Assembly (NCBI GenBank): GCA_900469965.1
Contig: UBZP01000002.1
Coordinates: 62,001 to 126,000 of the forward strand
Origin: Hyphomicrobiales bacterium
GTDB lineage: Bacteria > Pseudomonadota > Alphaproteobacteria > Rhizobiales > Rhizobiaceae
DNA length: 64,000 nt
Direction of reading: 5' to 3'
Every line of letters starts with the position of its first letter. Position 1 is the first letter of the stretch. The translations under genes and the position numbers were made by a program. The notes below the pieces were generated by a model, which did no database searches, was not told where the DNA came from, and saw nothing but the letters and a program-made list of their open reading frames with translations. This document shows positions 9,221 to 18,042 of the stretch, piece by piece.

Positions 9221-10462
9221 TCACACGGACAGGCTGAGCGTCTTCTCGCGTTCGATGTAGTCACGCTGTCTGTCGGTGATGTAGTCGCGGACGATCGGCG
9301 CGGCGTCGCGGGAGCGCGACAGCTGCATGTGGAAGACGAGCTGGCTGCCGGTGCGGAACATCATCTCCGCGCTGATCAGGTAGAATTCCCACATCCGTGC
9401 AAAACGCTCGTCGTACAGCGCGACGACCTTCTCGCGATTCGCCTCGAAGCGGGCGGCCCAGTGGGCGAGCGTCGTTGCGTAGTGAACGCGCAGAAATTCC
9501 AGATCCGTCACCCAGAGGCTGTTTCGCTCGACCACCTCGAACACTTCGGAGAGCGCCGGAGAGTAGGCGCCGGGAAAGATGTATTTCCGCAACCAGGGGC
9601 TCGCCATGCCCGGCGGGCTCATGTGCCCGATCGAATGCAGCAGCGCCAGGCCGTCATCCGGCATCAGGGCGTTCAGCTTCTTGAAGAATTCGTCGTAGTG
9701 GTGGACGCCGACATGCTCGAACATGCCGACGGAGACGATGCGGTCGAAGGATCCCTCGACGTCCCGATAGTCCTTCAGCTCGAAACGGACGCGCTCGGCA
9801 AGTCCTGCCTTGACGGCCCGCTGCGAGGCGAGGACCTGTTGCTCGCTGGATAGCGTCACGCCGAGAACGTCCACATCCTCCAAAGCCGCCAGATAGAGCG
9901 CAAGGTCGCCCCAGCCGCATCCAATGTCGAGCACCTTCATTCCGGGCTTCAGCCCGAGCTTGCTGGCCAGCAGCCGCAGCTTGTTGCGCTGCGCCTGCTC
10001 CAGGGTTTCGCCTTGCTCCCTGAAATAGGCGCAGGAATACAGCATGTTCTCATCGAGAAACAGCTTGTAGAAATCGTTGCCGAGATCGTAGTGATGGGCG
10101 ACGTTCTGCTGTGCCTGTCCCTTGCGATTGGATTGCTGGCGCTTGCGGAAGCGCATCTTGATGGCGCGCAGAACCTTCTGGATCGGATAGGAGCCGAGCG
10201 AGAGGCGGTTGACCGAGAAGAGCGTCAGGAAATCCCGAAGCGTCGAGCCCTCCTCGAACCGCATCGTTCCATCCATGTAGGCTTCGCCGGCCGCAAGCTC
10301 GGCATTGAAGACCAATGTTCGGTAGAGCTTCCTGTCGGTCAGCCGCATCGTCACCTGTGGACCCGGTGTGCCCTTGAAGACATGGCGTTTTCCCTCTGCA
10401 TCGATGACCGTCAGACAACCCTTGCGTATGAATGACTTCATCATGTGCGAAAGCGGAAACAT
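9221..10462 (-). CDS. cfa: Cyclopropane-fatty-acyl-phospholipid synthase family protein
   Basis: The enzyme would add a methylene group from S-adenosylmethionine to double bonds of membrane phospholipid acyl chains, typically in stationary phase or acid stress. The 413-residue protein has an N-terminal lipid-interacting region (about 1-115), HHYDLGNDFYKLFLD near 123-137 (family signature), the SAM site VLDIGCGWGDLALYLA near 180-195, and MFEHVG near 250. I chose the ATG at 10462 because GAGG lies five bases upstream; a GTG at 10468 is also possible. It is convergent with the tRNA. Rhizobia often have two cfa genes, so the paralogue identity is uncertain. Confidence 0.87.
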   Translation of the reverse strand: MFPLSHMMKSFIRKGCLTVIDAEGKRHVFKGTPGPQVTMRLTDRKLYRTLVFNAELAAGEAYMDGTMRFEEGSTLRDFLTLFSVNRLSLGSYPIQKVLRAIKMRFRKRQQSNRKGQAQQNVAHHYDLGNDFYKLFLDENMLYSCAYFREQGETLEQAQRNKLRLLASKLGLKPGMKVLDIGCGWGDLALYLAALEDVDVLGVTLSSEQQVLASQRAVKAGLAERVRFELKDYRDVEGSFDRIVSVGMFEHVGVHHYDEFFKKLNALMPDDGLALLHSIGHMSPPGMASPWLRKYIFPGAYSPALSEVFEVVERNSLWVTDLEFLRVHYATTLAHWAARFEANREKVVALYDERFARMWEFYLISAEMMFRTGSQLVFHMQLSRSRDAAPIVRDYITDRQRDYIEREKTLSLSV

Positions 10463-10792
10463 CAGCACCTCGGGTTGCTCTTGCGCGGGAAATCCGGCGG
10501 CCCAACTGTCGTCTGATCGACGGGAGTTTGCAATATTTGCCGAAAGGAACGTTCTGTATCATCAAAGCGATGTACAGCGACTTTGCACCGACCACGTCGT
10601 AGATGCATCCTAGAAACGAAAGGGAATTCCTGGCTATCACGACGAGGCCCGCATAGCCAAACTGCCACTGGGTGGTTTGGGAGGGACGCGACGGCTCCGA
10701 CTGCAGAAGGGTTGTGTGATGAAAGAGGAATGACGAGGCAGGCTATCTGCTGGGGTATGTTTATTGCAATAGAAATCCGATTTGAGGGCGCG
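10463..10792. other. 330-base divergent intergenic region, A/T-richer than its surroundings
   Basis: This gap separates cfa (minus) from the membrane protein gene (plus). Its base composition is visibly lower in GC than the flanking genes. I see no convincing coding region, RNA gene or strong inverted repeat. Promoters for both neighbours must lie here, but no clear -35/-10 pair stands out. Confidence 0.5.
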
Positions 10793-11488
10793 ATGCGAAA
10801 GTCTGTTTTTCCGGTTTTGAGCTTTTATCTCGACTTTATATTCCTCAATGCGCTGGTCGGTCTGATCGATCACTTGGCACAGATTGCGGGGAAAGGCATC
10901 GATTCAAACATTACCGCCTCAACGTCCTGGGTGGCCACCTCGATCCTGGTTCTGATCATCCGGAGCATCAATATCTCGATTGGTGATCGGCTGCTCTCCT
11001 ATGCCAGGGCAGAGCGGGCAATGGGCAGCAGTGCTCGTCAATGGCCCAACCTATTGCTTGGGACGATGATGGTCCTTGGTGGCCTGAAGGAAATGGTCCG
11101 TTGGTCGCAACCAGGCAATGGCATGCCTCTCTTCCTGCTTGTCGAGGAGACACCGTTCAAAATTGCGCTGTTGACCGTGTTTGGAGCGATTTGCCTCATT
11201 GGCGGAACGATGACGCTGAGGTTCACTCCAGGTGCAAGGCTGGTCAACGTTGCGGTTCTTGCCTTCACCGCCGCAGGCCTGGCCGTCAGTTTCCATTTCA
11301 AGCGAGACGCACTAGTGGCTGCTCAAGTCGCGCGCCGTGCCAACCAAGGGCTGGAGCAGACTGCGGAACAAGCCGAGCGGATGGTCGCTTTTGCACCCTA
11401 TTTCCTGCTCAGCTTTTTCGCGGTCACGCTCTGGATACTCTATCTCTGCCGCGAAAGGCCCGCGTCGTCGGCCCAAAGAGAGGGGTGA
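10793..11488 (+). CDS. Hypothetical multi-pass membrane protein
   Basis: I do not recognise this 231-residue protein. Hydrophobic segments at about 5-25, 42-57, 84-98, 119-138, 146-166 and 200-220 suggest five or six membrane spans. The stretch IRSINISIGDRLLSYARAER (about 56-75) between spans loosely recalls the RDD membrane family, but the RDD arginine-aspartate motifs are not clear. A charged segment at about 172-198 (QVARRANQGLEQTAEQAER) could be a short helix or coiled coil. The ATG at 10793 has GAGGG four bases upstream; in-frame ATGs at 10730 and 10757 are alternatives. The less GC-rich context suggests acquisition or relaxed constraint. Confidence 0.6.
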   Translation: MRKSVFPVLSFYLDFIFLNALVGLIDHLAQIAGKGIDSNITASTSWVATSILVLIIRSINISIGDRLLSYARAERAMGSSARQWPNLLLGTMMVLGGLKEMVRWSQPGNGMPLFLLVEETPFKIALLTVFGAICLIGGTMTLRFTPGARLVNVAVLAFTAAGLAVSFHFKRDALVAAQVARRANQGLEQTAEQAERMVAFAPYFLLSFFAVTLWILYLCRERPASSAQREG

Positions 11489-11589
11489 TTTTAACTAGGC
11501 GCGAGGCGACTTGTGGTGCGGCCCTGAGGACCCGGGAAAACCAGCCGGGAACCGGACGATGCTGGATGCCGCAAGGTGTCGCGGCGTGA

Positions 11590-11612
11590 GAAGGGGCCGG
11601 ACGGCCCCCTTC
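11590..11612 (-). terminator. Hairpin downstream of the cupin gene (candidate terminator)
   Basis: GAAGGGGCC (11590-11598) pairs with GGCCCCCTTC (11603-11612) with one bulged base. It sits 21 bases past the cupin stop and between convergent genes. No long T-run follows on the minus strand, so efficiency is uncertain. Confidence 0.45.
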
Positions 11613-11633
11613 GCCGGTGCTTTCGTTGTCGGT

Positions 11634-12098
11634 TCAGGCGGCCGCTTCCTGGCCCTTCGCCGGGACGAAGGTCACGCCGAATTCGCCGGCCAGGGCGGCG
11701 ACCTGTTCGGGCGTTTCCGGCTTGCAGAGCTCCACCATCGGGAAGAACGCCTCGAAGCCGCCCGGCGTCACGATCACCATCAACTCGCCGTCCTCGCTGC
11801 CGATGTTTTCGAAACGGTGCGGAATTCCACGGGGAAGGGCGATGCAGCCGCCGGCGGTCAGCTCGAGATAGTCGCCGGCGCACCAGAAGCCGAAGCGGCC
11901 TTTCAACACGCGGAAGAACTCCTCTTCCCGCTCATGGACATGGAGCGGGGGGCCTTCGCCGGGGGCGACGATGGCCTCGAACATTCCGAAGGTGCCGCCC
12001 GTATTGGCGGCCATCATACGGATAATATGCCTGCCGAACGCCCCTGCCGGCGTCCCGTGTCCGGCGGGTGACGCCGCCGGGCGCGAAAATTTCTTCAT
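11634..12098 (-). CDS. Cupin domain-containing protein
   Basis: The 154-residue protein is a single conserved cupin barrel. Motif 1 is PPLHVHEREEEFFRVLKGRF near residues 50-69 (metal ligands HxH, E), and motif 2 is ALPRGIPHRFENIG near 86-99 (the last metal-binding His). Such small cupins bind a metal ion and serve as dioxygenases, isomerases or sensors; nothing here selects among these. The ATG at 12098 has GGGAG about seven bases upstream. It stands alone, convergent with the membrane protein gene. Confidence 0.75.
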   Translation of the reverse strand: MKKFSRPAASPAGHGTPAGAFGRHIIRMMAANTGGTFGMFEAIVAPGEGPPLHVHEREEEFFRVLKGRFGFWCAGDYLELTAGGCIALPRGIPHRFENIGSEDGELMVIVTPGGFEAFFPMVELCKPETPEQVAALAGEFGVTFVPAKGQEAAA

Positions 12099-12532
12099 GC
12101 TGGTCTCCCGTTCAAAGTTGCATGGCCCGCGCCGCGATGCGGCGTCGGTGGTGCGAACCCTGGCTCGCAAGCGGGGTTATGCCTTGCCCGCCTGCCGGGC
12201 GGTGTTCCCCGGGGCACAAGGGCCACGTGCGGTGCAGCCCCGGTCGTGGGTCAGGGGCCGGCGGTTCTTCGTGTTGGCCCCGGGGACGGCAGCACGGATG
12301 GCCCGGTGCTCCGGATGACGCAGAGGACACGCCCTTCGACCGTGTCGGCCGGCTGGGTCCGACGACGCCAGATCCGGATGCGAGCGTGCCCGTCAGGGGC
12401 GGGGCCGGCGTACCTCGGAGGCGGCGCAACGTTGCGGGACACGGTCGACAGTGTGAGTGGAGGCCGGAGTGAAGCGGAGGGGTGCGGAGACGCACGGCGG
12501 GACCCGGTCGCGTCGCCTTCCGCCGCCCGGGC
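12099..12532. other. 434-base very GC-rich intergenic region without a recognisable gene
   Basis: Open frames cross this stretch on both strands, but none begins with a ribosome-binding site or shows a recognisable protein; they are products of the extreme GC content. I see only short GC palindromes, such as GCCCG-CCTGC-CGGGC near 12187. It lies downstream of the MocR-type gene and upstream of the cupin gene. Confidence 0.5.
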
Positions 12533-13936
12533 TCAGAAGAAGGAGCCCGCCATCTCCGGGGAGCCTTCGAGAGCATGCCCCATGAATTCGAGCGCCCCCT
12601 TGAGGGCGGCCCGCCGGATCGGGCCGCCGATGCAGACGCGGACCGCCTCCGGCGCCGGCCCGTCGACGGTGAAGGCATCGCTGGCCACGACGCCGATCCC
12701 CGCCGACCGCATGTGGCTGCCGAACGTCGATCGCGTCCAGCCCCCGGTCAGCGGCAGCCAGATGTTGAAGCTGAGGGGATCGCTGCGATAGCTGCCCTCC
12801 GGCAGGATCGCCGCGACGAGCGCCTGCCGCGCGGCAGCCTTCTCGCGGATGAAGCGCAAGATGCCATCGGCCGTGCCGTCGTCGATCCAGCGGGTTGCAA
12901 GTGCGAGCGTCAGGGGCGACGCCATGACGTTGTTCGCCCGCATGGCGCTCGCAAACGGCCATGCCGCCTTGGTGTCGGGGGCGACGACATAGGCGAGCCG
13001 CAATCCGGCACCGAGACATTTCGCCAGACCGCCGATGTGCCAGGTCAGATCGGGCGCCATCGCCGCCAGCGGCGTCGGGCCGTGCAGCGGGATGAAGCCG
13101 TAGGCATCGTCCTCGACGATCGGCACCTGATAGCGCCGGGCGACGGCGCAGATCTCTTCCCGTCGCCGCTCCGGGATCGTCAGGGTGAGCGGATTTTGCA
13201 GGGTCGGGTTTAGGTAGAGCGCCTTCGGCGTCTTCGCCGCGCAGGCCTGCGCGAAGGCCGCCGGGATGATGCCCTCCTCGTCCATCGGCAATCCGGCGAG
13301 CGTCAGCCTGAGCTGCGCGGCGACCGAGCGCATTCCGGGATAGGTGATGTTCTCCGAAAGCACGGTCTCGCCGGGCTTCGCCAGCATGCCGAAGATCGCG
13401 AGCAGCGCCGGATGCGCGCCGGGCGTGACGAAGATGCGCTCCTGCGGGGGAACGAGCCCGCGACGGCCGAGCCAGACGGCGGCGGCGTCCTTGTCCATCG
13501 CGCTGCCGCCGAACCCCTGGTAACGCAAGAGCGAAACGAGGTCGGCGGCAACCGCAGCAAGCCCCTCGCGCATGCGGGCGAGGAGGTCCGGATCGTCCGG
13601 CTCCGGCGGCATGTTCATCGAGAAGTCGACGACCGAGGCCCGGCGCGGATCTGGCGCGGCATCGGCGACGAAGCGCCGGCGCTCGCTGTCCGCGCCGCCG
13701 GTCACGAACGTCCCGCGCCCGACATGCGAACCGACCAGGCCCCGCTTCTGCGCCTCGAGATAGCCCCGCGCAACGGTGGTGAAATCGATGCCGAGCCGCT
13801 TTGCGAGTTCCCGCTGCGGCGGCAGGCGGTCGCCTGCGACCAGATGGCCGCTGCGCAGGTCCATCTCGATGACGTCGGCGATCGCCATGTAACGGGGACC
13901 GCTGCTGCGGCTCAGGTCCGGGGTCCAGGTCTTCAT
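12533..13936 (-). CDS. MocR-type regulator: GntR winged helix fused to PLP aminotransferase fold
   Basis: The 467-residue protein has an N-terminal GntR winged helix (about 12-80: YMAIADVIEMDLRSGHL, then LPPQRELAKRLGIDFTTVARGY) joined by a linker to a fold-type I aminotransferase domain. The PLP lysine is in HIGGLAKCLGAGLRLAYV (about 289-306), and PIVEDDAYGFI (about 255-265) holds the PLP-ring aspartate. MocR proteins usually activate a nearby gene in response to a PLP-amino acid adduct, but no obvious metabolic target is adjacent. The ATG at 13936 is preferred; a GTG at 13999 would add 21 residues. Confidence 0.87.
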   Translation of the reverse strand: MKTWTPDLSRSSGPRYMAIADVIEMDLRSGHLVAGDRLPPQRELAKRLGIDFTTVARGYLEAQKRGLVGSHVGRGTFVTGGADSERRRFVADAAPDPRRASVVDFSMNMPPEPDDPDLLARMREGLAAVAADLVSLLRYQGFGGSAMDKDAAAVWLGRRGLVPPQERIFVTPGAHPALLAIFGMLAKPGETVLSENITYPGMRSVAAQLRLTLAGLPMDEEGIIPAAFAQACAAKTPKALYLNPTLQNPLTLTIPERRREEICAVARRYQVPIVEDDAYGFIPLHGPTPLAAMAPDLTWHIGGLAKCLGAGLRLAYVVAPDTKAAWPFASAMRANNVMASPLTLALATRWIDDGTADGILRFIREKAAARQALVAAILPEGSYRSDPLSFNIWLPLTGGWTRSTFGSHMRSAGIGVVASDAFTVDGPAPEAVRVCIGGPIRRAALKGALEFMGHALEGSPEMAGSFF

Positions 13937-14256
13937 CGTCTCTGCGTATCCGGCGCGCTCTCGGATTGACTGTATATTGTTGCGCAATGCGGCTGTCACG
14001 CGCTATTGCGCGCGCCTGCGGCCGGTCGCCGGCCGAACCTGCTCGGACGGCAGCCCTCGCAATTGCAGGCATTGTGACGGCATTCAATCCGGGCGCCGTT
14101 GATGCAGATCACCGGCCATGCAGGAAAAGCCGGCGCAAGAGCCGAGCGATCGGGGCGCGCCCGGAATCATGGTTAACGTTCCGTTGAAATTTTTCGGGTA
14201 TCCAGGGAACAGAGGCGGCCGACCCGCCGTTGATGCGCCGACCCGGAGGACAGACC
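13937..14256. other. 320-base divergent promoter region between the MocR gene and the 65-residue protein gene
   Basis: This gap holds the control regions of two divergent genes. The only distinct element I see is a CtrA-box-like sequence at 14173-14187. The stretch around 13966-13990 (ACTGTATATTGTTGCGCA) is A/T rich and could be the MocR gene promoter. No further gene is visible. Confidence 0.5.
14173..14187 (+). promoter_or_regulatory. CtrA-box-like sequence
   Basis: TTAA (14173-14176), seven bases, then TTGA (14184-14187) matches the alphaproteobacterial CtrA consensus TTAA-N7-TTAA with one mismatch. It is 70 bases upstream of the 65-residue protein gene. A single imperfect match can occur by chance. 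Confidence 0.3.
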
Positions 14257-14454
14257 ATGCTTGCAACCCTGCTGAACGCGCTGCGCAACGACCGCCACGA
14301 GGCGTGCGACACCGGCACCTTCGCCGATGGCGCCTTCCAGCTTTCGGAAACCGAGCTGAAGCACCTGTCGAAACAGCGCCGCGGCCAGATTTCCTACCTG
14401 CGCGACTACGGCGGCCAGCGCGTGGTGGACGCAAGTCGGATCGGCCGCGCGTAG
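14257..14454 (+). CDS. Small hypothetical protein (65 residues)
   Basis: I do not recognise a family. The ATG at 14257 follows GGAGG at seven bases, a strong ribosome site, and the reading frame is clean to its stop. The protein is charged and hydrophilic apart from MLATLLNAL at the N-terminus. Its centre, FQLSETELKHLSKQRRGQIS (about 28-47), predicts a basic helix pair reminiscent of DUF1127-like small regulators, without their arginine-rich signature. It is convergent with purH and divergent from the MocR-type gene. Confidence 0.6.
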   Translation: MLATLLNALRNDRHEACDTGTFADGAFQLSETELKHLSKQRRGQISYLRDYGGQRVVDASRIGRA

Positions 14455-14515
14455 CACCGCGCGGCGTCTCCGTTTTTCAATCTGGAGATGAATCCGGCTT
14501 CCGATCCGGCGCCAA

Positions 14516-16126
14516 TCAGTGACGGAAGTGCCGCATCCCGGTAAAGACCATCGCGACGCCGGCTTCATCCGCGGCCGCGATCACTTCGGCATCCCGCATC
14601 GAGCCGCCGGGCTGGATGACGGCGGTGGCCCCGGCCGCGATCGCCGAAAGCAATCCATCCGCAAAGGGCAGGAAAGCTTCGGAGGCAACGGCGGATCCCC
14701 GCGTCAGCGGTTCGGCAAGGCCCATCGCCTTCGCCGCGTCCTCTGCCTTCAGCGCCGCGATCCGGGCCGAATCGACCCGGCTCATCTGGCCGGCGCCGAT
14801 GCCGGCCGTCCGGCCGTCCTTGGCATAGACGACCGCATTGGACTTGACGTGCTTGGCGATCTTGAAGGCGAACTTCATGTCCTCGAGCTCCTGGGCCGTC
14901 GGCGCGCGCCGGGTGACGACCTTCAGCTCGAGATCCTCGACCATGCCGTTGTCGCGGCTCTGCACGAGCAGGCCGCCCGAGACAGTCTTGGCGGCGATGC
15001 CGGGCGTGCGCGGATCCGGCAGGGCGCCGGTGACGAGCAGACGCAGGTTCGGCTTGGTGGCGATGACCGCGCGCGCGGCCTCGTCCGCGTCGGGCGCGAT
15101 GATCACCTCGGTGAAGAGCTTGACGATCTCCTCGGCCGTTTCGCCGTCGAGCCGGCTGTTGAGGGCGATGATGCCGCCGAAGGCGGAGACCGGGTCACAG
15201 GCGAGCGCGCGCTGGTAGGCTTCCTTCAGGCTGGGCCCGGTCGCGACGCCGCAGGGGTTGGCATGCTTGATGATCGCGCAGGCCGGCCCGTTCTCCGGCA
15301 GGAACTCGGCGACGAGCTCGAAGGCGGCGTCCGTGTCGTTGATATTGTTGTAGGAGAGCTGCTTGCCCTGCAGCAAGGTAGCGGTGGCGACGCCCGGCCG
15401 GTTCTCTCCGGTGACGTAGAAGGCGGCCTTCTGATGCGGATTCTCGCCGTAGCGCATCTCCTCCTTCAGGACGCCGCCGATCGTCCTGAAAGCCGGGGTC
15501 GCGATGTCGAGAGCCTCGGCGAACCAGTTCGAGATCGCCGTGTCATAGGCGGCCGTGCGCGCATAGGCCTTCGCGGCGAGCCTCTGACGGAAGGCGTAGG
15601 ACGTCGTGCCGTCCGCCATCTCGTCGAGCAGGCCGGCATAGTCGGACGAATCGACGACGATGGTCACATAGGCGTGGTTCTTGGCCGAGGCGCGGATCAT
15701 CGCCGGGCCGCCGATGTCGATGTTCTCCACCGTGGTGGGGTAGTCGCCGCCCTTGGCGCGAACCTCCTCGAATGGATAGAGATTGATCACGGCCAGGTCG
15801 ATCGCGCCGATCCCGTGCTGCTCCATCGCCGCAACGTGGTCGGCATCGTCGCGTATCGCGAGCAGGCCGCCATGCACGTTCGGATGCAGCGTCTTCACGC
15901 GACCGTCCATGATTTCGGGGAAGCCCGTGACGTCCGACACGTCTGTCACCGCGAGGCCGGCGTCGCTGAGCGCCTTGTGGGTGCCGCCGGTGGAAAGCAG
16001 GCGGACGCCCTTCTTCGACAGGGCCTGCGCCAGCTCGACGATTCCCGTCTTGTCGGAAACGGACAGCAGCGCGGTCTTAATCGCGACGCGATCGGGAGCA
16101 GGAATTTTCTTCGAGGCGACGGCCAT
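14516..16126 (-). CDS. purH: Bifunctional AICAR formyltransferase / IMP cyclohydrolase PurH
   Basis: PurH catalyses the last two steps of purine synthesis, formylation of AICAR by 10-formyl-THF and ring closure to IMP. The N-terminal MGS-like cyclohydrolase domain covers about 1-200 ([15 protein letters not shown] near 18-32, LLSTGGT near 44-50). The formyltransferase domain includes the [12 protein letters not shown] segment (about 272-283), with the catalytic Lys-His pair, and ends with PGGSMRD near 506-512. The 536-residue length is normal. The ATG at 16126 has GGAG eight bases upstream. It is the last gene of the htpX-rsmB-heparinase-purH run. Confidence 0.96.
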   Translation of the reverse strand: MAVASKKIPAPDRVAIKTALLSVSDKTGIVELAQALSKKGVRLLSTGGTHKALSDAGLAVTDVSDVTGFPEIMDGRVKTLHPNVHGGLLAIRDDADHVAAMEQHGIGAIDLAVINLYPFEEVRAKGGDYPTTVENIDIGGPAMIRASAKNHAYVTIVVDSSDYAGLLDEMADGTTSYAFRQRLAAKAYARTAAYDTAISNWFAEALDIATPAFRTIGGVLKEEMRYGENPHQKAAFYVTGENRPGVATATLLQGKQLSYNNINDTDAAFELVAEFLPENGPACAIIKHANPCGVATGPSLKEAYQRALACDPVSAFGGIIALNSRLDGETAEEIVKLFTEVIIAPDADEAARAVIATKPNLRLLVTGALPDPRTPGIAAKTVSGGLLVQSRDNGMVEDLELKVVTRRAPTAQELEDMKFAFKIAKHVKSNAVVYAKDGRTAGIGAGQMSRVDSARIAALKAEDAAKAMGLAEPLTRGSAVASEAFLPFADGLLSAIAAGATAVIQPGGSMRDAEVIAAADEAGVAMVFTGMRHFRH

Positions 16127-16252
16127 GGGATGATCTCCGGGATTGAGGCCGACGCCCGAGTGAGCCGCCGGCGGAAACATGCGCCCCGTTAACATACGAG
16201 CCGACGCGAGGAAACCGGCAAATTCTCCGCCTTTCCGCCGTCGCTAGCGGCG

Positions 16253-17929
16253 CTAGCGCCGCATGTGCCATTGCACCTCGGGAATGGTGCCGAGCGGCAT
16301 GGTCAGTGTCAGCTGACGCGCCGGCCGCACCCCGGAAGGGTCCGCGAAGAAGACGTCCTCCTCCTCGACGACGGGCACGTCCCGGCAGGTGAACGCCCAC
16401 GTCTCGCCATCCTGGGCCACGAGGCGCACCTCGTTGTCGTCGACCGCGACGATCCGGATGGCGGGATGGATGTGGAACCGGACGACGGCGACGTTGGCCC
16501 CGCCGTCGGGAACGGTGCCGTCCGGCTTCTTGAAACGCTCGCGCCCGCGGATGTCGACGCCGTTGCGCGCCAGGTAAAGGTCGCGCTCGTAGACCAGGCC
16601 GAAGTTCGCCACGTAGCCGTCGTGGCTGGCCACCAGGCCGTCCGCCCCGTCCGCCTTGTCGTAGCGGGCCACGTCGACTTTCGACACGCCCCCGAAAATC
16701 ACCGGCCCGAGGAAGCCCGAGCCGGAAATGCGCGCGGATGACGTGTCGTTCAAGGTCGCGACTGACTGGGCCGCGGTGGCCCGCGAGAGCTGCCGGATGG
16801 CGTCGCCCGCAAAGCGCGGGCAACCGGCGTTCACGAAGTAGCGGTGCCGGCCGGACGACATCTCCAGCGACAGGCAGCCGGCCGTCGCCGTCGTCGAGAG
16901 CGCCACCGAAAGCGGTTTGCCGGTATCGACGATGATCGTCGTCTCGCCGCTCTCCAGCCGCTCGTAGCCCGTCTGCGGCAGCCCCCGGAACGGCGCGCCG
17001 GAGGTCTCGTCGTAGCGCAGCACGGAGAGCAGCTCATTGGCGAGCGTGTAGGTGGCGCCGTTGAACAGGGCCAGCTCGCCACCCTGGTGGCGAAAGAAGC
17101 GCAGGGCCGGATAGATGCGGTCGATGCAGGGGATGAGCTGCTGCGGCACGTCGTGGCCGAGATTGACGTAGGTCTGGCGCAGCGGCAGCAAGTCGAAGAG
17201 AAGATCCAGCCCCACGCGCGGGTTGCGCGACACATGGCCGCCGTCGGCGAGGATCTGCCGGTCGAGCTCGTAGTCGAGCTCGCGCGCGGCGCGTCGGATC
17301 TTCGTCGGGGCGCTGGGGATCGCGATCGAAGCCATGGCCAGCGCGATCCGGACCTTGAGCCGCGGCTCGCCGTCGGCGGTCGCATCGGCGATATGGCGGA
17401 GATAGCGAACCTGGAAAGCGAGGTTCTTCAGGAAACGCCGGTAGAATGCGTAGTCCGCATCGCGAAGCACGACCGGAGAGTGCGAGAGCCAGGCGATGAT
17501 TCGCTGCGCGATGATCTCCGGCCGCCAGGCCACCCCTGCGATCGTCCGGCCATGGATCGCGATCCAGTCGTCGATGACGCGCCGGACCACGAACGAGGCC
17601 GCATCCTTTTCCGCCACCCGCATGTGGCGAAGCCAGGCGAAGGCGTGCAGCCGGTTGGCGAATTCCTCGGACGGCAGTTCCAGCGCGAAGGGTGATTCGC
17701 CTTCGCAGTCGAGCAGGCGTCCGGCAAGCGGAAAGCGGCCGGCGATGATCTCCTCGGCGGTGAAGGCATCGGCGGGCCTGAGATCGGTCGGCGCCACCAC
17801 GAGTCGCTCCGGCGTGCGCCCGGTGAAACGCAGCGCGGACACGCGTCCCACCGCCAGCCGCCGGGAAAAACGCCTCCACGTCTCGTGTCCATAGAGATAG
17901 GCCAGTCGTTGCCGGTCTGAAAGCCGCAT
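16253..17929 (-). CDS. Heparinase II/III family protein
   Basis: The 558-residue protein has an N-terminal alpha-toroid region (about 60-320, with RHIADATADGEPRLKVRIAL near 178-197 and the conserved DGGHVSRNPRVGL near 230-242) and a C-terminal beta-sandwich heparinase II/III domain (about 330-558). There is no signal peptide, which is unusual for a polysaccharide lyase and suggests cytosolic action or an unrecognised export route. The natural substrate of the rhizobial members is unknown. The gene lies between rsmB and purH on one strand, an arrangement that recurs in Rhizobiales. Confidence 0.82.
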   Translation of the reverse strand: MRLSDRQRLAYLYGHETWRRFSRRLAVGRVSALRFTGRTPERLVVAPTDLRPADAFTAEEIIAGRFPLAGRLLDCEGESPFALELPSEEFANRLHAFAWLRHMRVAEKDAASFVVRRVIDDWIAIHGRTIAGVAWRPEIIAQRIIAWLSHSPVVLRDADYAFYRRFLKNLAFQVRYLRHIADATADGEPRLKVRIALAMASIAIPSAPTKIRRAARELDYELDRQILADGGHVSRNPRVGLDLLFDLLPLRQTYVNLGHDVPQQLIPCIDRIYPALRFFRHQGGELALFNGATYTLANELLSVLRYDETSGAPFRGLPQTGYERLESGETTIIVDTGKPLSVALSTTATAGCLSLEMSSGRHRYFVNAGCPRFAGDAIRQLSRATAAQSVATLNDTSSARISGSGFLGPVIFGGVSKVDVARYDKADGADGLVASHDGYVANFGLVYERDLYLARNGVDIRGRERFKKPDGTVPDGGANVAVVRFHIHPAIRIVAVDDNEVRLVAQDGETWAFTCRDVPVVEEEDVFFADPSGVRPARQLTLTMPLGTIPEVQWHMRR

Positions 17930-18042
17930 CGCCAATTAACTCTTCCCCCACTCTTTACCTAGGGTCAGGCGTTCCATGCGTCAATTCGCAAATTCGAAAA
18001 CGATTGTTGATGACGGCGTCGGTGCCCTGGCGCACGCGCCGA

